Source: Bacteroidota bacterium
GTDB lineage: Bacteria > Bacteroidota > Bacteroidia > Chitinophagales > Chitinophagaceae
NCBI GenBank assembly: GCA_947441205.1
Contig: CANETM010000096.1
Coordinates: 1-6,373, forward strand
Length of the DNA stretch: 6,373 bases
Reading direction: 5' to 3'
The position numbers and the translations under genes were made by a program. Of the stretch, positions 4,751 to 6,373 are shown in pieces; the stretch's first letter is position 1, and each line of letters begins with the position of its first letter. The notes below the pieces were generated by a model. That model was not told the DNA's origin. It searched no databases and was given only the letters and a program-made list of their open reading frames with translations.

Positions 4751-6373
4751 CTAATTGCTTAATACGGTTGATTTCCAATGCATTACGCTATCTTTTAGGG
4801 CAATATTAAAGTAATTTGATGAGCGGTCATTGGATTTAAATGGTTGATATTGAATGTTTTGGGCACTACCAATATAAAAATGATCACCAAATTTTTGCCT
4901 TGTATATAGCCAAATCATGTACTCGTGAGAGTCAAACTCGGTAATAATGTCCATTTTAAGGCTATCCATTTTAGGATTGGACATTGGAATAGTACTAAAC
5001 AAACTATCAAGTTGATTTTGTAAAAAGGGAGTCCATACAAAATAGTTTTCCATTCTGGATTTTTCAAAAACCGTTTTACTACCCATGGCGGCTTTAGGAG
5101 AATGAGACAAAACTCTTTTTAAATAAAATGGGTCGGCAATTATAGGTTTAGCACGGTTAAAGTAAACAGGCAAGGTTGCAATGATTAACAATAACACCAT
5201 AAAACCATATTGAACTTTCTGGTTTATAATGGATAAATGCAAAATATATGCCGCACTTAATAAAAATAAAATGGTTAGCGGCAGGAATAAACGATTGTTC
5301 CAAGGACTGTATCTAATAATGGCCGAATAAATAATAAGCGTCAAGAACAGCCCAGTTAAGTAAATTACAATTGACTTTTTATTTTTTAAAGTGAAGCAGA
5401 AAGCGATCGACACACACACCATTAAAAAATGTAATAAACTTCCAGCAGAGTCTTCATTAATATGGTTGTTAATAATAAAATCCATATTATTCCAATTAGC
5501 CCCTTTATCATTAACACTAATTCCAATAATAGCGTGAACCTTATTTAATATGGTAAATAAAATATTGTTGAATGCATTCACTGGCACTGAAATAAAATCA
5601 GCAATATTTTTGAAGCAATTGGAAATGGTGTATTGTAAGGAAAGCTTACTGTTGCTCATGGATGCTGAAAAATATTCATTACCCGTTAAGCTTCCAAAGG
5701 CTTGTTGATTTCTAATTAAATACGGCGCAATGGTTATTACAGAAAGCCCAACTGCCATGATTAAGGGCGTAACTATTAATTGAATTTTTGCTTTTCCTTT
5801 AATTAAAACATTCATTAAAACAAAATATACCAAGTAGGCAATATAGGGTAATGCGAAAATTGCGACAGTGTATTTGGTTAATACGCCTAAACAAAGCGAT
5901 AAAACTAAATAAAAAATAGTCCATTTATTAAGTCCATCTTCTCTAACAAATTGCAATGAAAATAATATAAATGAAAGTAAATAAAAGGAAGCAAGTAAGT
6001 CGGTTTGCGTGGTAGTGGACTGAAAAACCAATAAGGGCAAACTCAATAACATAAAATAAACCAACAGTTGACCTTTGTAATTTATTTTAACAAAGGAAAG
6101 TATTTGAGTAGCTATTAACAAAACGCCAAGTAATGAAAAATACTGTACTAAATTTAAATACCAATCATTGCCGGATAGCATGCGAAGCTGCAACAATATA
6201 TACTCCGACATAGGTGGAGTGATAATTTGTCTTATTAAATTAGTTGGATAAGGATATATATTATTGTCCTGTATCCAATGTTCAATTCTAGGTAAGTGAT
6301 AAGCCAGGCTGTCCCAGTTATTTGGGGGAATGAATATGGATAGTAATAACAGCGGAAATAAAATAAAAACAAC
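4751..6373 (-). CDS. GT39-type (GT-C) membrane glycosyltransferase, 5' end beyond window
   Basis: The minus-strand frame ends at TAG 4751-4753 and stays open to the right edge, giving 540 visible residues. The ATG at 6211 is internal: the 54 codons before it carry the family's most conserved part. The visible chain starts with a membrane helix (1-16), then NNWDSLAYHLPR (18-29), a tryptophan at 33, PTN (43-45), and RQIITPPMSEY across the internal ATG. In GT-C enzymes such as PMT and ArnT the aspartate in this first periplasmic loop is catalytic; here it would be the Asp of WDSLAYH. About ten further membrane helices follow, with RYSPWNNRLFLPL before the penultimate group, and the last ~135 residues form a soluble periplasmic domain. 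The family moves a sugar from a polyprenyl-phosphate donor to a glycan, lipid or protein outside the inner membrane. Donor and acceptor are unknown. The downstream dehydratase suggests surface polysaccharide or glycan assembly. Confidence 0.85.
   Translation of the reverse strand, partial: VVFILFPLLLLSIFIPPNNWDSLAYHLPRIEHWIQDNNIYPYPTNLIRQIITPPMSEYILLQLRMLSGNDWYLNLVQYFSLLGVLLIATQILSFVKINYKGQLLVYFMLLSLPLLVFQSTTTQTDLLASFYLLSFILFSLQFVREDGLNKWTIFYLVLSLCLGVLTKYTVAIFALPYIAYLVYFVLMNVLIKGKAKIQLIVTPLIMAVGLSVITIAPYLIRNQQAFGSLTGNEYFSASMSNSKLSLQYTISNCFKNIADFISVPVNAFNNILFTILNKVHAIIGISVNDKGANWNNMDFIINNHINEDSAGSLLHFLMVCVSIAFCFTLKNKKSIVIYLTGLFLTLIIYSAIIRYSPWNNRLFLPLTILFLLSAAYILHLSIINQKVQYGFMVLLLIIATLPVYFNRAKPIIADPFYLKRVLSHSPKAAMGSKTVFEKSRMENYFVWTPFLQNQLDSLFSTIPMSNPKMDSLKMDIITEFDSHEYMIWLYTRQKFGDHFYIGSAQNIQYQPFKSNDRSSNYFNIALKDSVMHWKSTVLSN

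Noticed and set aside
1..6373. Search for tRNA or rRNA genes, CRISPR arrays and insertion sequences
   Set aside because: No tRNA-like cloverleaf, regularly spaced repeat-spacer array, transposase or recombinase frame was seen on either strand.

Overview
The window is strongly AT-rich chromosomal DNA that looks like a member of the Bacteroidota. Three things suggest this. There is an outer-membrane beta-barrel protein of the type common in that phylum. An exact match to the Bacteroidota -7 promoter element (TAnnTTTG) lies upstream of a polysaccharide gene. No convincing Shine-Dalgarno sequence precedes any visible start codon. The genus cannot be told from the sequence alone.

Layout. At the left edge (1-185, minus strand) is the 5' end of a small membrane protein whose body lies outside the window. 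Divergent from it, two plus-strand genes follow: a VanZ-like four-helix membrane protein (298-750) and an exported protein (857-1651) that resembles the Helicobacter HpaA / neuraminyllactose-binding haemagglutinin family. These converge, with a 19-bp gap, on a run of three minus-strand genes. In transcription order these are a GT39-type (GT-C) membrane glycosyltransferase (4751 to the right edge, 5' end missing), a WbpM/PglF/CapD-type nucleotide-sugar 4,6-dehydratase (2726-4627, or 4648 with a TTG start), and an outer-membrane beta-barrel protein (1671-2570).

Function. The dehydratase makes a 4-keto-6-deoxy nucleotide sugar at the inner membrane. The GT-C enzyme should transfer a sugar from a polyprenyl-phosphate donor on the periplasmic side. 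Together they suggest a surface-glycan role. The 102-bp gap, with its own promoter-like element in front of the dehydratase, means the two need not be one transcript. The beta-barrel gene is separated by 155 bp and is probably independent.

No unmistakably new system is present. The most unusual stretch is around the VanZ-like gene. Its upstream region holds two perfect inverted repeats and a 17-bp tandem duplication of the start-codon context. Its reading frame holds a three-copy octapeptide repeat. A 10-bp inverted repeat brackets the gene. There are no tRNAs, rRNAs, CRISPR arrays, insertion sequences or attachment sites that I can support.
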